Assembly (NCBI RefSeq): GCF_018130785.1
Contig: NZ_JAFCJT010000001.1
Span: 868,001-932,000 of the forward strand
Direction: 5' to 3'
Length of the DNA stretch: 64,000 nucleotides
DNA from: Bradyrhizobium liaoningense
GTDB lineage: Bacteria; Pseudomonadota; Alphaproteobacteria; Rhizobiales; Xanthobacteraceae
Shown here: positions 39,164 through 47,353 of the stretch, in pieces
Numbering within the stretch: position 1 is the first letter of the stretch
How the letters are laid out: every line of letters begins with the position of its first letter
Made by a program: the position numbers and the translations under genes
The notes under the pieces: generated by a model
Seen by the model: only the letters and a program-made list of their open reading frames with translations
What the model was told of the DNA's origin: nothing
Databases searched by the model: none

Positions 39164-39481
39164 TCAGGCCGCCGTCTTGGCATCCTTGCATTCGGCTTCG
39201 TCCACGCAGCATTCCGACACCAGGAAATCGACCAAGCCCTGCATCGAGTCGTAATTGGCATGGCAGACAAGCGTCGTGGATTCGCGGACCTGACTCACGA
39301 GCCCGACCGCGACCAGAGACTTGATGTGATGCGAAAGCGTCGATGCCGGTATCTTCAGCTTGTCCTGCAAGCGGCCGACGGGCGTGCCCGATCGTCCAGC
39401 CCGGACCAGCGCCCGGTAGATCTGAAGCCGTGTCCGGTTACCCAGGGCTTCCAAGCGTGCTGCGGCGTCGTCGATCTTCAT
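39164..39481 (-). CDS. arsR: ArsR/SmtB-family metalloregulator
   Basis: A 105-residue winged-helix repressor: LEALGNRTRLQIYRAL, then DNA-recognition helix PASTLSHHIKSLVAVGLV. The C-terminus has C91, C92 and C98 (SECCVDEAEC). This CC-x5-C spacing equals that of the arsenite site reported for Acidithiobacillus ferrooxidans ArsR, so trivalent arsenic or antimony sensing is likely. The promoter palindrome lies at 39521-39540. It leads the flavoprotein/MFS arm. Confidence 0.93.
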   Translation of the reverse strand: MKIDDAAARLEALGNRTRLQIYRALVRAGRSGTPVGRLQDKLKIPASTLSHHIKSLVAVGLVSQVRESTTLVCHANYDSMQGLVDFLVSECCVDEAECKDAKTAA

Positions 39482-39520
39482 GACCGCACCATATGTCGAT
39501 CGCCTCCCAACGTCAACGGT

Positions 39521-39540
39521 ATTTCTAGAATATTGGAAAT
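39521..39540. promoter_or_regulatory. ArsR-type operator copy 2
   Basis: ATTTCTAGAATATTGGAAAT is an imperfect palindrome with 5-bp outer arms (ATTTC/GAAAT). It lies 40-59 bases upstream of the arsR start at 39481, a position suited to autoregulation. Confidence 0.7.
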
Positions 39541-39568
39541 ATGGATCGACCCCGCGCGGTGGCTCGCC

Positions 39569-39781
39569 TCAACAGCACTTTCCGTTCTGCTGGATCGGCG
39601 GACAAGGAACAGACCCGTAGGAGCAATAGACGCAGCAATCGCCACTCTTGGGCTTGAGCCGGGTCCCGCACCCCCTGCAATCGTAGAAGAACTGACAGGC
39701 GTCAATCGGCATGGTTTCGGCTGACGCGTGATGACAGACCGGACACGTGATTATCGATTGCGTTTGCATGGCCGGCTTCAT
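39569..39781 (-). CDS. GDCCVxC-motif small cysteine protein
   Basis: A 66-70-residue protein with ITCPVCHHASAETMP, FYDCRGCGTRLKPK, then GDCCVYCSYGSVPCPP and a final CC. The GDCCVxC signature defines a small family of (seleno)proteins that sit beside mercury and arsenic resistance genes, with no proven function. The ATG at 39781 puts the start exactly as far from its palindrome as arsR is from its own; an ATG at 39769 is also possible. It is transcribed away from the second arsR. Confidence 0.82.
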   Translation of the reverse strand: MKPAMQTQSIITCPVCHHASAETMPIDACQFFYDCRGCGTRLKPKSGDCCVYCSYGSVPCPPIQQNGKCC

Positions 39782-39820
39782 GCCCTACGATGCGCCTCTT
39801 CACGATGCCAGCCAAACGAT

Positions 39821-39840
39821 ATTTCCAGAATGTCCGAAAT
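39821..39840. promoter_or_regulatory. ArsR-type operator copy 3
   Basis: ATTTCCAGAATGTCCGAAAT lies 40-59 bases upstream of the GDCCVxC gene start at 39781 and 64-83 bases upstream of the divergent arsR2. It shares ATTTCYAGAAT and GAAAT with copy 2, so one ArsR probably reads both. Confidence 0.7.
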
Positions 39841-39885
39841 AGCGAGCGGAAAGTTCGGGATTTCGGATTGACGCAATTTCAATAA

Positions 39886-39909
39886 TTCCATATATCTGGA
39901 TATATGGAA
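39886..39909. promoter_or_regulatory. 24-bp palindrome covering the arsR2 start codon
   Basis: Ten-base arms TTCCATATAT and ATATATGGAA are exact inverse copies around the centre CTGG. The ATG of arsR2 (39904) lies inside the right arm. The sequence differs from the ATTTCYAGAAT operators, so it is likely the site of the second ArsR itself. Confidence 0.7.
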
Positions 39910-40266
39910 ACTGAAGAAGCCGTTCTCGCGCTCGCCGCGCTCTCTCAATCGACCCGACTGGAGGCCTTCCGGACGCTGGTCAAGCACGAGCCCGACGGGC
40001 TCGCCGCTGGCGACCTCGCACGCCAGTTGGAAGTCCCGCCGAACACGCTTTCGGCCCATCTGTCGATCTTGACGCGTGCGCGGCTCGTCACCTCCGAGCG
40101 GCGCAGCCGTTCGATCGTCTACCGCGCCAACCTCGCCGAATTCCGCGACATTGCGGTTTTCCTGGTTCGGGATTGCTGCGGCGGGAGGCCAGAGGTTTGC
40201 GAGCCGGTCGTCGACAGCCTTCAAGCCTGCTGCTCGCCAAAGCGAAAGGAGCGAAGCCGTGCCTGA
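39904..40266 (+). CDS. arsR: Second ArsR-family metalloregulator
   Basis: A 120-residue winged-helix repressor (SQSTRLEAFRTLV; PPNTLSAHLSILTRARLV). The C-terminus carries C91, C92 and C99 (DCCGGRPEVC) plus a C109-C110 pair, consistent with binding trivalent arsenic. No ribosome binding site precedes the ATG, which lies in a palindrome, so the mRNA may be leaderless or start just upstream. Its end overlaps the arsC GTG. It heads the arsR-arsC-aqpS-arsC operon. Confidence 0.92.
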   Translation: METEEAVLALAALSQSTRLEAFRTLVKHEPDGLAAGDLARQLEVPPNTLSAHLSILTRARLVTSERRSRSIVYRANLAEFRDIAVFLVRDCCGGRPEVCEPVVDSLQACCSPKRKERSRA

Positions 40267-40786
40267 CCAGATGTCCAACGTGCTGTTCCTATGCACCGGC
40301 AATTCGGCGCGCTCGATCCTCGCCGAGTCGATCCTTCGCAAGGACGGAGCCGGCCGTTTTCAATCCTTCTCCGCCGGCAGCACCCCGAAAGGGGCGGTCC
40401 ACCCGCTGGCACTGCGCACGCTGGAAAGCTTGGACTATCCCGCCGACGGGATGCGTTCGAAGAGCTGGCTGGAGTTCGCCGCTCCCGATGCGCCGGTGAT
40501 GGATTTCGTCTTCACGGTTTGCGACAACGCCGCCGGTGAGGCCTGCCCGATCTGGCCGGGACAACCGATGACCGCGCACTGGGGTATCGAAGACCCCGCC
40601 GCTGCCGAAGGCACCGATCTGGAGAAACAGGCGCAATTCATCACCGCGTTCCCCTACCTCAAGAATCGGATCGACACCTTTGTGAGCCTTCCGCTCCGGA
40701 ATATCGACAAACTGTCCCTTGGTACCAGACTGCGCGAGATCGGCCGCTCCGCGGGTACAACACATTCAACGCCGAAGGCCGGCTGA
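40259..40786 (+). CDS. arsC: Arsenate reductase, thioredoxin-coupled (low-MW phosphatase type)
   Basis: A 175-residue enzyme reducing arsenate to arsenite. The P-loop is LFLCTGNSARSILAE and the region FTVCDNAAGEACPIWPGQP...AHWGIEDP is typical of the arsenate reductase branch of LMW phosphatases. The GTG at 40259, with AAAGGAG seven bases before it, is preferred; an ATG at 40271 is in frame. It overlaps arsR2 and abuts aqpS by one base. Confidence 0.93.
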   Translation: MPDQMSNVLFLCTGNSARSILAESILRKDGAGRFQSFSAGSTPKGAVHPLALRTLESLDYPADGMRSKSWLEFAAPDAPVMDFVFTVCDNAAGEACPIWPGQPMTAHWGIEDPAAAEGTDLEKQAQFITAFPYLKNRIDTFVSLPLRNIDKLSLGTRLREIGRSAGTTHSTPKAG

Positions 40787-41487
40787 TGGACAGTTTCGAT
40801 CTTCCGCGACGCCTCGCTGCCGAAGCGCTCGGCACGGGGATTCTCGTCGCCACGGTGGTCGGCTCCGGCATCATGGCCGAGACGCTGACCAAGGATATCG
40901 CCCTTGCGCTGCTGTGCAATACCTTGCCGACCGGGGCCATTCTGGTCGTCCTGATCACCGTGCTCGGCCCAATCTCCGGCGCGCATTTCAATCCCGCGGT
41001 CACGCTCGTCTTCACCGGCAAGCGCGAGCTGCCGGTGAATGAGGGTGCACTCTACATTCTCGCGCAGATCGCCGGTGGCGCCATCGGGACGATGGTGGCA
41101 CACCTGATGTTCGCGCACCCCTTGATCGACCTGTCGATGAAGGTCCGGACCGGCGAAGCGCAATGGTTCGCGGAAGCGGTGGCCGCTTTCGGACTGGTCG
41201 CCACCATCCTCGCCGGCATCCGCTTCCAGCGTGCGGCGGTCCCCTGGCTCGTCGGGCTCTACATCACGGCCGCATATTGGTTCACGGCATCGACATCGTT
41301 TGCGAATCCGGCAGTCGCCATTGCGCGCTCGCTGACGAACACTTTTTCCGGCATTCGCATGGCTGATCTTCCCGGCTTCATTCTCGCTGAGCTCTGTGGC
41401 GCGATCGCCGGCATGCTGTTGATGAACTGGTTGCTCGGGCGCGACGCTGTGCGCGGCCCGGTTGCCGTTGCGGAGACCCGATCATGA
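40786..41487 (+). CDS. aqpS: Aquaglyceroporin-family arsenite channel AqpS-like
   Basis: A 233-residue, six-helix MIP channel. The first NPA loop is intact (SGAHFNPAVTL) and the second is SFANPAVAIARSL. In Sinorhizobium meliloti the ars operon uses AqpS as an arsenite exit channel in place of an ArsB pump. Here it lies between two arsenate reductases with start/stop overlaps, which supports the same job: letting arsenite leave after reduction. Confidence 0.92.
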   Translation: MDSFDLPRRLAAEALGTGILVATVVGSGIMAETLTKDIALALLCNTLPTGAILVVLITVLGPISGAHFNPAVTLVFTGKRELPVNEGALYILAQIAGGAIGTMVAHLMFAHPLIDLSMKVRTGEAQWFAEAVAAFGLVATILAGIRFQRAAVPWLVGLYITAAYWFTASTSFANPAVAIARSLTNTFSGIRMADLPGFILAELCGAIAGMLLMNWLLGRDAVRGPVAVAETRS

Positions 41488-41885
41488 GCGTCACGATCTA
41501 TCACAATCCGGATTGCGGAACCTCGCGCAACACACTCGCCATGATCCGGCAGAGCGGCGCGGAGCCCGCTGTCATCGAATATCTCAAGACCCCGCCATCG
41601 CGCGAAACGCTCAAGCAGCTGATCGTATCGATGGGCATTCCGGTCCGCGCATTGCTGCGAGAGAAGGGCACGCCTTACAAGGAGCTCGGCCTCGCCGACC
41701 CCAAATGGACGGACGACGAGCTGCTCGACTTCATGATGGCGCATCCCATTCTCATCAACCGTCCGATCGTGGTAACGGCGAAAGGCACGCGCTTGTGCCG
41801 CCCCTCCGAAGCCGTGGTCGACCTCCTGAACAATCCCGTCGGGCGCTTCGTGAAGGAGGACGGCGAGGTGGTGGAAGCCAAATAG
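41484..41885 (+). CDS. arsC: Arsenate reductase, glutaredoxin-coupled
   Basis: A 133-residue thioredoxin-fold enzyme, unrelated to the other ArsC. It shows YHNPDCGTSRNTL with catalytic C11, and the oxyanion arginines in INRPIVVT and RLCRPSE. It overlaps aqpS by four bases and ends the operon. The presence of two reductase classes in one operon means both thioredoxin and glutathione pools can drive arsenate reduction. Confidence 0.95.
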   Translation: MSVTIYHNPDCGTSRNTLAMIRQSGAEPAVIEYLKTPPSRETLKQLIVSMGIPVRALLREKGTPYKELGLADPKWTDDELLDFMMAHPILINRPIVVTAKGTRLCRPSEAVVDLLNNPVGRFVKEDGEVVEAK

Positions 41886-41917
41886 GCTCCCCCTCATTTG
41901 CGCTCCGGACATCGTTC

Positions 41918-42688
41918 CTAGTGGAGGATCTGGCTGAGGAAGCCCCTCGCCCGCTCAGTCCTCGGCGCACGGAAGAAGGTTTCGGGATCGGCCTCCTCGA
42001 CGATCGACCCGCGATCCATGAAGACCATCCTGTCGGCAACTTCGCGGGCAAAGCCCATCTCGTGGGTGACGCAGACCATGGTCATCCCATCCCGCGCGAG
42101 CTCCACCATGATATCCAGCACCTCCTTGACCATCTCCGGGTCGAGCGCCGAGGTCGGCTCGTCGAACAGCATGATCTTCGGCTGCATGCACAGCGCACGC
42201 GCGATGGCTACGCGCTGCTGCTGGCCGCCGGAGAGCTGTCCGGGATATTTGCTCGCCTGATCGTGGATGCGCACCTTGCGCAAGAAACCGATCGCACGCT
42301 CCTGCGCCTCCGCGCGGGACAGGCCGCGCGCCTTCATCGGGGCCAGCATGCAGTTCTCGACGACCGAGAGATGCGGAAACAGGTTGAAGCTCTGGAACAC
42401 CATGCCGACCTCACGGCGGACGCTGTTGATGTCGCTCATCCGGTCCGTCAACTCGACGCCATCAACGAAGATACGGCCGCCGTCATGCTTCTCGATATGG
42501 TTGATGCAGCGGATCAGGGTCGACTTGCCCGAGCCCGAGGGTCCGCAAAGGACGATCTTCTCGCCTGCCCCAACGCTGAGATTGATGTCATTCAGCGCAG
42601 TGAACCGGCCGAAGCGCTTCACCACGTTCTCTACGGCGACGATGGCCTGACATCGGCTCGTCTCGGTCACGACTGTCTCCTGAACCAT
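41918..42688 (-). CDS. Polar amino acid ABC transporter ATP-binding protein
   Basis: A 256-residue ATPase of the GlnQ/GltL class: Walker [10 protein letters not shown], signature LSGGQQQR, Walker B IMLFDEP, and the H-loop in VCVTHEMG. The ATG at 42688 has GGGAG six bases upstream; an ATG at 42694 is also in frame. The frame runs open upstream but that part overlaps the permease. It is the last gene of the aminotransferase-ABC operon. Confidence 0.93.
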   Translation of the reverse strand: MVQETVVTETSRCQAIVAVENVVKRFGRFTALNDINLSVGAGEKIVLCGPSGSGKSTLIRCINHIEKHDGGRIFVDGVELTDRMSDINSVRREVGMVFQSFNLFPHLSVVENCMLAPMKARGLSRAEAQERAIGFLRKVRIHDQASKYPGQLSGGQQQRVAIARALCMQPKIMLFDEPTSALDPEMVKEVLDIMVELARDGMTMVCVTHEMGFAREVADRMVFMDRGSIVEEADPETFFRAPRTERARGFLSQILH

Positions 42689-42717
42689 CTTCATCTCCCA
42701 AAACCGCGTACGATTTC

Positions 42718-43413
42718 CTATCGGCGCATTCCGGCGATCGCATAGCGCTTGCGCAACAACGCAACGCATTGGGATGCCGCCGAACTGATGGCGAGATAGA
42801 CCACGACGACCACGAGATACATCTCGACGAGACGGCCGTTGAGCTGCGCAAGCTTCGAGGCTGCGCCGAGCAGATCGGTGAGCGAGAGCACGTAGACCAG
42901 CGACGTATCCTGGAACAGGATGATGGTCTGGCTCAGGATGATCGGGCTCGCCACACGGAGCACCTGCGGCAGGATCACGCTTCGATACGTCTCGAAGGTG
43001 GACAAGGCGAGCGCCTGGCACGCCTCGAACTGCCCCCGGTTCACGGCGCGCAATCCGACGCGGATGATCTCGGAATAATAGGCCGCCTCGAACAGGCCGA
43101 AGGTGATGAAGGCCGTCCAGGTGGCACCGATCGGTACAGGACGGCCGTTGCCGGCGAGATGGCCGAGTACGATCGGCACCAGGAAGAAGAACCAAAACAG
43201 GACGAGGATCAGCGGGATCGAGCGGATCAAGGCGATGTAGCCGCGCACGACCTTCCCGATCACGGGTACTTCGAAGTGCTGCAACAGCGCGAAGCAGGTG
43301 CCGAGGATCATGCCGACCACGAACGCCACCGCGGTCAGCGCGAGCGAGAACAGCAATCCGGACCAGAGAAAGGGCCACGCCTGAAGAACGATCGAGAAAT
43401 CGAGGCTGTTCAT
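42718..43413 (-). CDS. Polar amino acid ABC transporter permease
   Basis: A 231-residue permease of the HisM/GltK type. It starts [19 protein letters not shown] and has about five helices. The EAA-like loop is seen as [21 protein letters not shown]. The ATG at 43413 overlaps the end of the upstream permease. It pairs with that permease to form the membrane channel. Confidence 0.92.
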   Translation of the reverse strand: MNSLDFSIVLQAWPFLWSGLLFSLALTAVAFVVGMILGTCFALLQHFEVPVIGKVVRGYIALIRSIPLILVLFWFFFLVPIVLGHLAGNGRPVPIGATWTAFITFGLFEAAYYSEIIRVGLRAVNRGQFEACQALALSTFETYRSVILPQVLRVASPIILSQTIILFQDTSLVYVLSLTDLLGAASKLAQLNGRLVEMYLVVVVVYLAISSAASQCVALLRKRYAIAGMRR

Positions 43414-44204
43414 TTCGCGATCTCCATCCCCTCCGGCAAGGCGCCGGCCCGCTGGACGTCGTCGGCCAGGCTCGGCTCGATCGCATCCTCTGCCCGCGCG
43501 GTGCCGGGGATGCGCACGGCCCTGTCGATCAGTGCCATCGCCTGATAGGCAATCAGTGCCAGCGCGAGATAGATCAGGGTCGCGGCGCCGAAAGCCGTAA
43601 AGGTCTGAAATGTCGCTTCGCTGATCTGGCGCGCCTGCGCCGTGAGCTCCATCAACCCGATCGTGAGTGCAACCGAGGTGTTCTTGTAGATGCCCATCAC
43701 CTCGCTGGTCAGGCTCGGCACGATCAAGCGCAGCGCCTGCGGCACGATGATGTGCCGATAGGTCAGATATCCGGTGAGCCCCAGCGCGTTGGCAGCCTCG
43801 ACCTGCCCTTTCGGCAGGGCCTCGATCCCGGCACGAACCTGCTCGGCGATCCGGGCCGCGGTGTAGAGGCCCAGGCACACCAGCGCCGGGAAGAACGATC
43901 CCCACGGCGGCGGAATCTGCTTGATGGCGTCTCCGAGTGCGGACGGAAGGATCTCCGGCAAGACGAAGTACCAGAGAAACATCTGCGCCAGGACGGGGAT
44001 GTTGCGGAATATCTCCACATACAGCCGCGCGAGCGCCGCGACGGCGCGGTTCTGCACGGTCCGGCCGATCCCGACGACGATCCCGACCGCGAAGGCGATC
44101 CACCAGCCGAAGAAAGCCAGGGCCAGGGTCCAGCCGAGCCCCGACAGCAGCCAGTCGATGTAGCGCTGGCCATCCGCCGTCTGTTCAAAAAGCACTGCGA
44201 ACAT
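43410..44204 (-). CDS. Polar amino acid ABC transporter permease
   Basis: A 264-residue permease (GltJ type). It starts [18 protein letters not shown], with helices from about 20-42 on. The EAA loop reads [24 protein letters not shown]. The C-terminal 35 residues form a hydrophilic tail ([16 protein letters not shown]). It follows the binding protein gene by 67 bases and overlaps the second permease by four. Confidence 0.93.
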   Translation of the reverse strand: MFAVLFEQTADGQRYIDWLLSGLGWTLALAFFGWWIAFAVGIVVGIGRTVQNRAVAALARLYVEIFRNIPVLAQMFLWYFVLPEILPSALGDAIKQIPPPWGSFFPALVCLGLYTAARIAEQVRAGIEALPKGQVEAANALGLTGYLTYRHIIVPQALRLIVPSLTSEVMGIYKNTSVALTIGLMELTAQARQISEATFQTFTAFGAATLIYLALALIAYQAMALIDRAVRIPGTARAEDAIEPSLADDVQRAGALPEGMEIAK

Positions 44205-44271
44205 GGCGAGCCTCGAAGCTCCGGATGCGAGAGAGGATCAGCTTATGGAAAATTCTCCACTGCCACGCCGG

Positions 44272-45174
44272 CTAGTCGACCGCGTCGCTGGGACGCGCGA
44301 TCCGTTCCATGAGTTCGTCCGTGAGCGGGAAGGCGAGATTCTCCCCTTTCGGCGGGATCGGCCGGGTAAACCATTTGGCGTAGGTCTTCTCGAACTGGCC
44401 CGACGCCATCTGCTTCGATAGAACGTCGTCGACCAGCGCCTTGAAGCCGGCATCGCCCTTCGTGAACATCAGGCCATAATAGATCCTGGCGTAGCCCTCG
44501 GGGAGAAAGATCAACGCGTCGGGTTTCGGAGCCGCGGCCTTGAGGCCGGCGAGAAGGATATCGTCCTCCATGAAGGCGGCCGCGCGGCCGGTATTCAGCA
44601 TCAGGAAGGATTCGGCATGGTCCTTCGCCTGGACGATGTTGAATCCGAGCTGCTCCTTCGCGTTCACGCCTTGCGCGAAGCCGACGGCATTGGAGCCCTG
44701 GGTCACGACGATCGTCTTGCCTTTCAGATCGGCGGCCGTCTTGAGACCGCCTTCGGCCTTGACCAGCCAGCGCGGCTGGCTGACGAAGGTGGCGACCGAG
44801 AACGAGACCTGCTCCTGCCGCTTCCTGTCGTTCGCCGTGCCGCCGCACTCGATGTCGACGGTGCCGCTTTGAATCAGCGGGATCCGGTTGGACGAATTCA
44901 CCGGAGCATAATTGACCGTGAGATTGGGCAGGCCGAGTTCCGTCTTGATGCGCTCGACGATCGCCGCGCAGAGGTCCAGCGAGAAGCCGATCGGCTTCTG
45001 ATCGGGACCGAGATACGAGAACGGAATGGAGGCCTCGCGGTGGCCGATGGTGATGGCCCCGCTCGATTTGATCTTGGCGAGCGTGGGACTGTCGGCCGCG
45101 ATCGACGGTCCGGCGATGGCGCCGGCGACCGCGAGGCCGGACAGAACGCCCAATACACGCGCAAAACTTGTCAT
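44272..45174 (-). CDS. Periplasmic amino acid-binding protein of the ABC transporter
   Basis: A 300-residue family 3 solute-binding protein. The signal peptide is MTSFARVLGVLSGLAVAGAI...SIAADS. Ligand-site regions are visible: IKSSGAITIGHREASIPFSYLG, IPLIQSGTVDIECGGTANDRKR, LKGKTIVVTQGSN. The GltI/DEBP-like features suggest glutamate/aspartate-type ligands, but the partner aminotransferase may point to a different amino compound. Start ATG 45174 or 45180; GGAGGGG lies just before. Confidence 0.9.
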   Translation of the reverse strand: MTSFARVLGVLSGLAVAGAIAGPSIAADSPTLAKIKSSGAITIGHREASIPFSYLGPDQKPIGFSLDLCAAIVERIKTELGLPNLTVNYAPVNSSNRIPLIQSGTVDIECGGTANDRKRQEQVSFSVATFVSQPRWLVKAEGGLKTAADLKGKTIVVTQGSNAVGFAQGVNAKEQLGFNIVQAKDHAESFLMLNTGRAAAFMEDDILLAGLKAAAPKPDALIFLPEGYARIYYGLMFTKGDAGFKALVDDVLSKQMASGQFEKTYAKWFTRPIPPKGENLAFPLTDELMERIARPSDAVD

Positions 45175-45200
45175 GTGCATTTCCCCTCCGAAGACAACGG

Positions 45201-46361
45201 CTAGGCGGCCCGCGATGACGGCTTCACGCCGCCCCGCTTGATGACATCGATCAGGCGATCGACGTCGGCGAAAGTGTTGAACATCCCGAACGACACGCGA
45301 ATGCCGTCGCGCTCCGGTGACACGCGAACGCCATTCTGCTCGAAATGACCGAGCCATTCGGCAGCGGGAAGCGCGATGACATAGATGTGCGGCGCGCGGT
45401 GCTGCCGCTCGCGAGGACCGACGAGGCGAACATCCAGCGCATCGAGCCCCGCGATGAGATGGTCGCCGAGATCGAAGCAATGGTTCTGGATGTTCTGCAC
45501 ACCCAGCGCTTCGATCATGTCGAGGGAGGCACCGAGCGCGTGGATCGCCGGAAGATTGAAATTGCCGAGCTCGAAGCGACGCGCGCCCGTGGCGAGCTTG
45601 AGCCTGTCAGGCCGGGCGATGAGATCGGCGGGGACTTCCGCAAGGCTGGCGGCAGCGAGATAGACGGGCTCGAGCCCGGTCCTGGATTTGTCCCAGTAGA
45701 GGAGCCCGAGCCCCTGCGGCACGAGCAATCCCTTGTGGCTGCCGGACCCGATGAAGGTCGCGCGCATGGCTTTGGCATCGATCGGCACGACGCCGATCGC
45801 CTGCATCACGTCGACGACGAAATAGAGCCCCTTTTCCTCGCAGAGGGCGCCGATGCTTTCGATATCGAAGCGATGGCCGGCGTGGAAGGTCACCTGCGAC
45901 ATCGAGATCGCGCGCGTGCTCGCGTCGATGTACGGCCGCAGGCTTTCTGCGTTCACGATCTCCGTCATCGGCACGAAGTCGACCGTCACGCCCTTGCGTC
46001 GCAGATTGATGAACGCATAGGCGTTGTTCGGATGATCGCCGTGGATCATCAGGACCTTGTCGCCCGCTCGCAGCGGCAGCGCGTTGGCGGCGATGTTCAT
46101 GCTTTCGGAGGTGTTCTTGGTGAATGCGATCTCGTCGGCCGCTGCGCCGAGAAACCGTGCCAGCTTTTCGCGGGTCTGCTCGACGCGCTCGAGCCACACG
46201 CTTTTCGGGCCCGCCGTCTCAAAGCCCTCGCGGAGAAAGAGATCAATCGCCGCCTTGACCGGGCGCGAGAGCGGCGTCTGGAAGCCGGAGTCGAGATAGG
46301 TGATCCGCTCGACAGCCGGAAATTCCTTCCGCACGGCATCGACGTCGTAATGGCGAGACAT
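45201..46361 (-). CDS. Class V PLP-dependent aminotransferase
   Basis: A 386-residue fold-type I enzyme related to NifS/CsdA and serine-pyruvate aminotransferases. It has ITYLDSGFQTPLSRPV at the N-terminus, the cofactor pocket TKNTSESMNIAANAL, VDVMQAIGVVPID, and the Schiff-base lysine in GSGSHKGLLVPQG. There is no Cys-persulfide loop, so it is probably not a desulfurase. It leads the operon with the ABC transporter and is divergent from the IclR gene; a role in using the transported amino compound is inferred. Confidence 0.88.
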   Translation of the reverse strand: MSRHYDVDAVRKEFPAVERITYLDSGFQTPLSRPVKAAIDLFLREGFETAGPKSVWLERVEQTREKLARFLGAAADEIAFTKNTSESMNIAANALPLRAGDKVLMIHGDHPNNAYAFINLRRKGVTVDFVPMTEIVNAESLRPYIDASTRAISMSQVTFHAGHRFDIESIGALCEEKGLYFVVDVMQAIGVVPIDAKAMRATFIGSGSHKGLLVPQGLGLLYWDKSRTGLEPVYLAAASLAEVPADLIARPDRLKLATGARRFELGNFNLPAIHALGASLDMIEALGVQNIQNHCFDLGDHLIAGLDALDVRLVGPRERQHRAPHIYVIALPAAEWLGHFEQNGVRVSPERDGIRVSFGMFNTFADVDRLIDVIKRGGVKPSSRAA

Positions 46362-46504
46362 CCCACTCTCCCGATGAGCACACCCGGCAGTCATGGATGC
46401 GCTGCACAAATCCTGATCACCTCTCGGCGACGCCAACGATATGAGCAATCTGCTGGAACGGCCAAGCATAATTTTCATATTTCAATAGTATTTATTCCGA
46501 AAAA

Positions 46505-46524
46505 TGATAATCATTTGATTATCA
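46505..46524. promoter_or_regulatory. Palindromic operator between aminotransferase operon and iclR-type gene
   Basis: TGATAATCA and TGATTATCA are perfect inverse copies around TT. The site lies 17-36 bases upstream of the IclR ATG and about 144 bases upstream of the aminotransferase start, where an autoregulating and divergent-operon-controlling IclR would bind. Confidence 0.7.
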
Positions 46525-46540
46525 GATCAAGGATAGGCGG

Positions 46541-47353
46541 ATGCCGCAACCCAATTCCGACGGACCACTCGACCGTGCATTCGCCATCGTTGGCTATGTC
46601 GCCGGGCAAATCAGAGCGGTCTCGGTCGCGGAAATCGCCAACGCGCTGGCTCTCCCGCTGCCGACCGCGCATCGCCTCATCGGGAATCTGGAGCAGCGCG
46701 GGCTTCTTCAGAAGGCCCTGGGAACGAAGCGCTACGTGGTCGGCAATCAACTGGTCACGCTGTCGGCCAAGGTCATCGGCGCAGCCTTCCGAACCGCGCG
46801 CCGGCACGCCGTGCTCCGCGCAGTCGCGGCTGAAATCGGCGAGCAATGCGAGATCGGTGTCGTGCGAGACAATGTCGTTGCTTACGTCGACAGCGTCCGC
46901 ATATCGCAACCGCAAGGCCTTCAATTCAATCCGGGCGAAGCGGCCCCGCTTCACTGCACGTCGACCGGCAAGATCTACATGAGCCGTTTGCCGGGACGAG
47001 CCCGCGAGAAGCTGTGCCACGCACTCGCGCTGACCAAATACACCGAGACGACGATCATCGATGTCGAAAGCCTGATGAAGATCCTCGATGAGACGCGCAA
47101 ACGCGGCTGGGCCAAGACCAATGAAGAGTATGTGCGCGGGGTCGTTGGCTGCGCCGTTCCGATCCTGTCTCCGGATCGCGAACTGATCGCATGCCTGGGC
47201 GTCTCCGTTCCCGTGGCCCGCGTGAGCTTCACTGAACTGGACCGGTTCATAGCGCCCCTCCAGAAAGCCGCAGCGCTGCTATCGGAGACGATCCTCGGAG
47301 ACGACGAGGACGGCGCAAGCGATGCGCCCGAGGACGAGAAGCTCACTCGCTAG
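46541..47353 (+). CDS. IclR-family transcriptional regulator
   Basis: A 270-residue regulator. The N-terminal winged helix shows VSVAEIANALALPLPTAHRLIGNLEQRGLL. The effector domain has HCTSTGKIYMSRLP and GWAKTNEEYVRGVVGCAVPI, typical of IclR. It is divergent from the aminotransferase/ABC operon and probably regulates it in response to the transported compound or a derivative. Confidence 0.93.
   Translation: MPQPNSDGPLDRAFAIVGYVAGQIRAVSVAEIANALALPLPTAHRLIGNLEQRGLLQKALGTKRYVVGNQLVTLSAKVIGAAFRTARRHAVLRAVAAEIGEQCEIGVVRDNVVAYVDSVRISQPQGLQFNPGEAAPLHCTSTGKIYMSRLPGRAREKLCHALALTKYTETTIIDVESLMKILDETRKRGWAKTNEEYVRGVVGCAVPILSPDRELIACLGVSVPVARVSFTELDRFIAPLQKAAALLSETILGDDEDGASDAPEDEKLTR

Noticed and set aside
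35321-41885. Arsenic island as a recent mobile insertion
   Set aside because: No integrase, transposase, flanking direct repeats or tRNA gene was seen, and the coding composition looks like that of the neighbours.
41918-43486. 522-residue frame suggesting a permease-ATPase fusion
   Set aside because: The upstream half is an out-of-frame shadow of the permease; a good ATG with GGGAG at 42688 gives a normal ATPase.
42718-44103. 461-residue frame suggesting a double permease
   Set aside because: The first half is a shadow of the upstream permease; the true start is the ATG at 43413 with family-like N-terminus.
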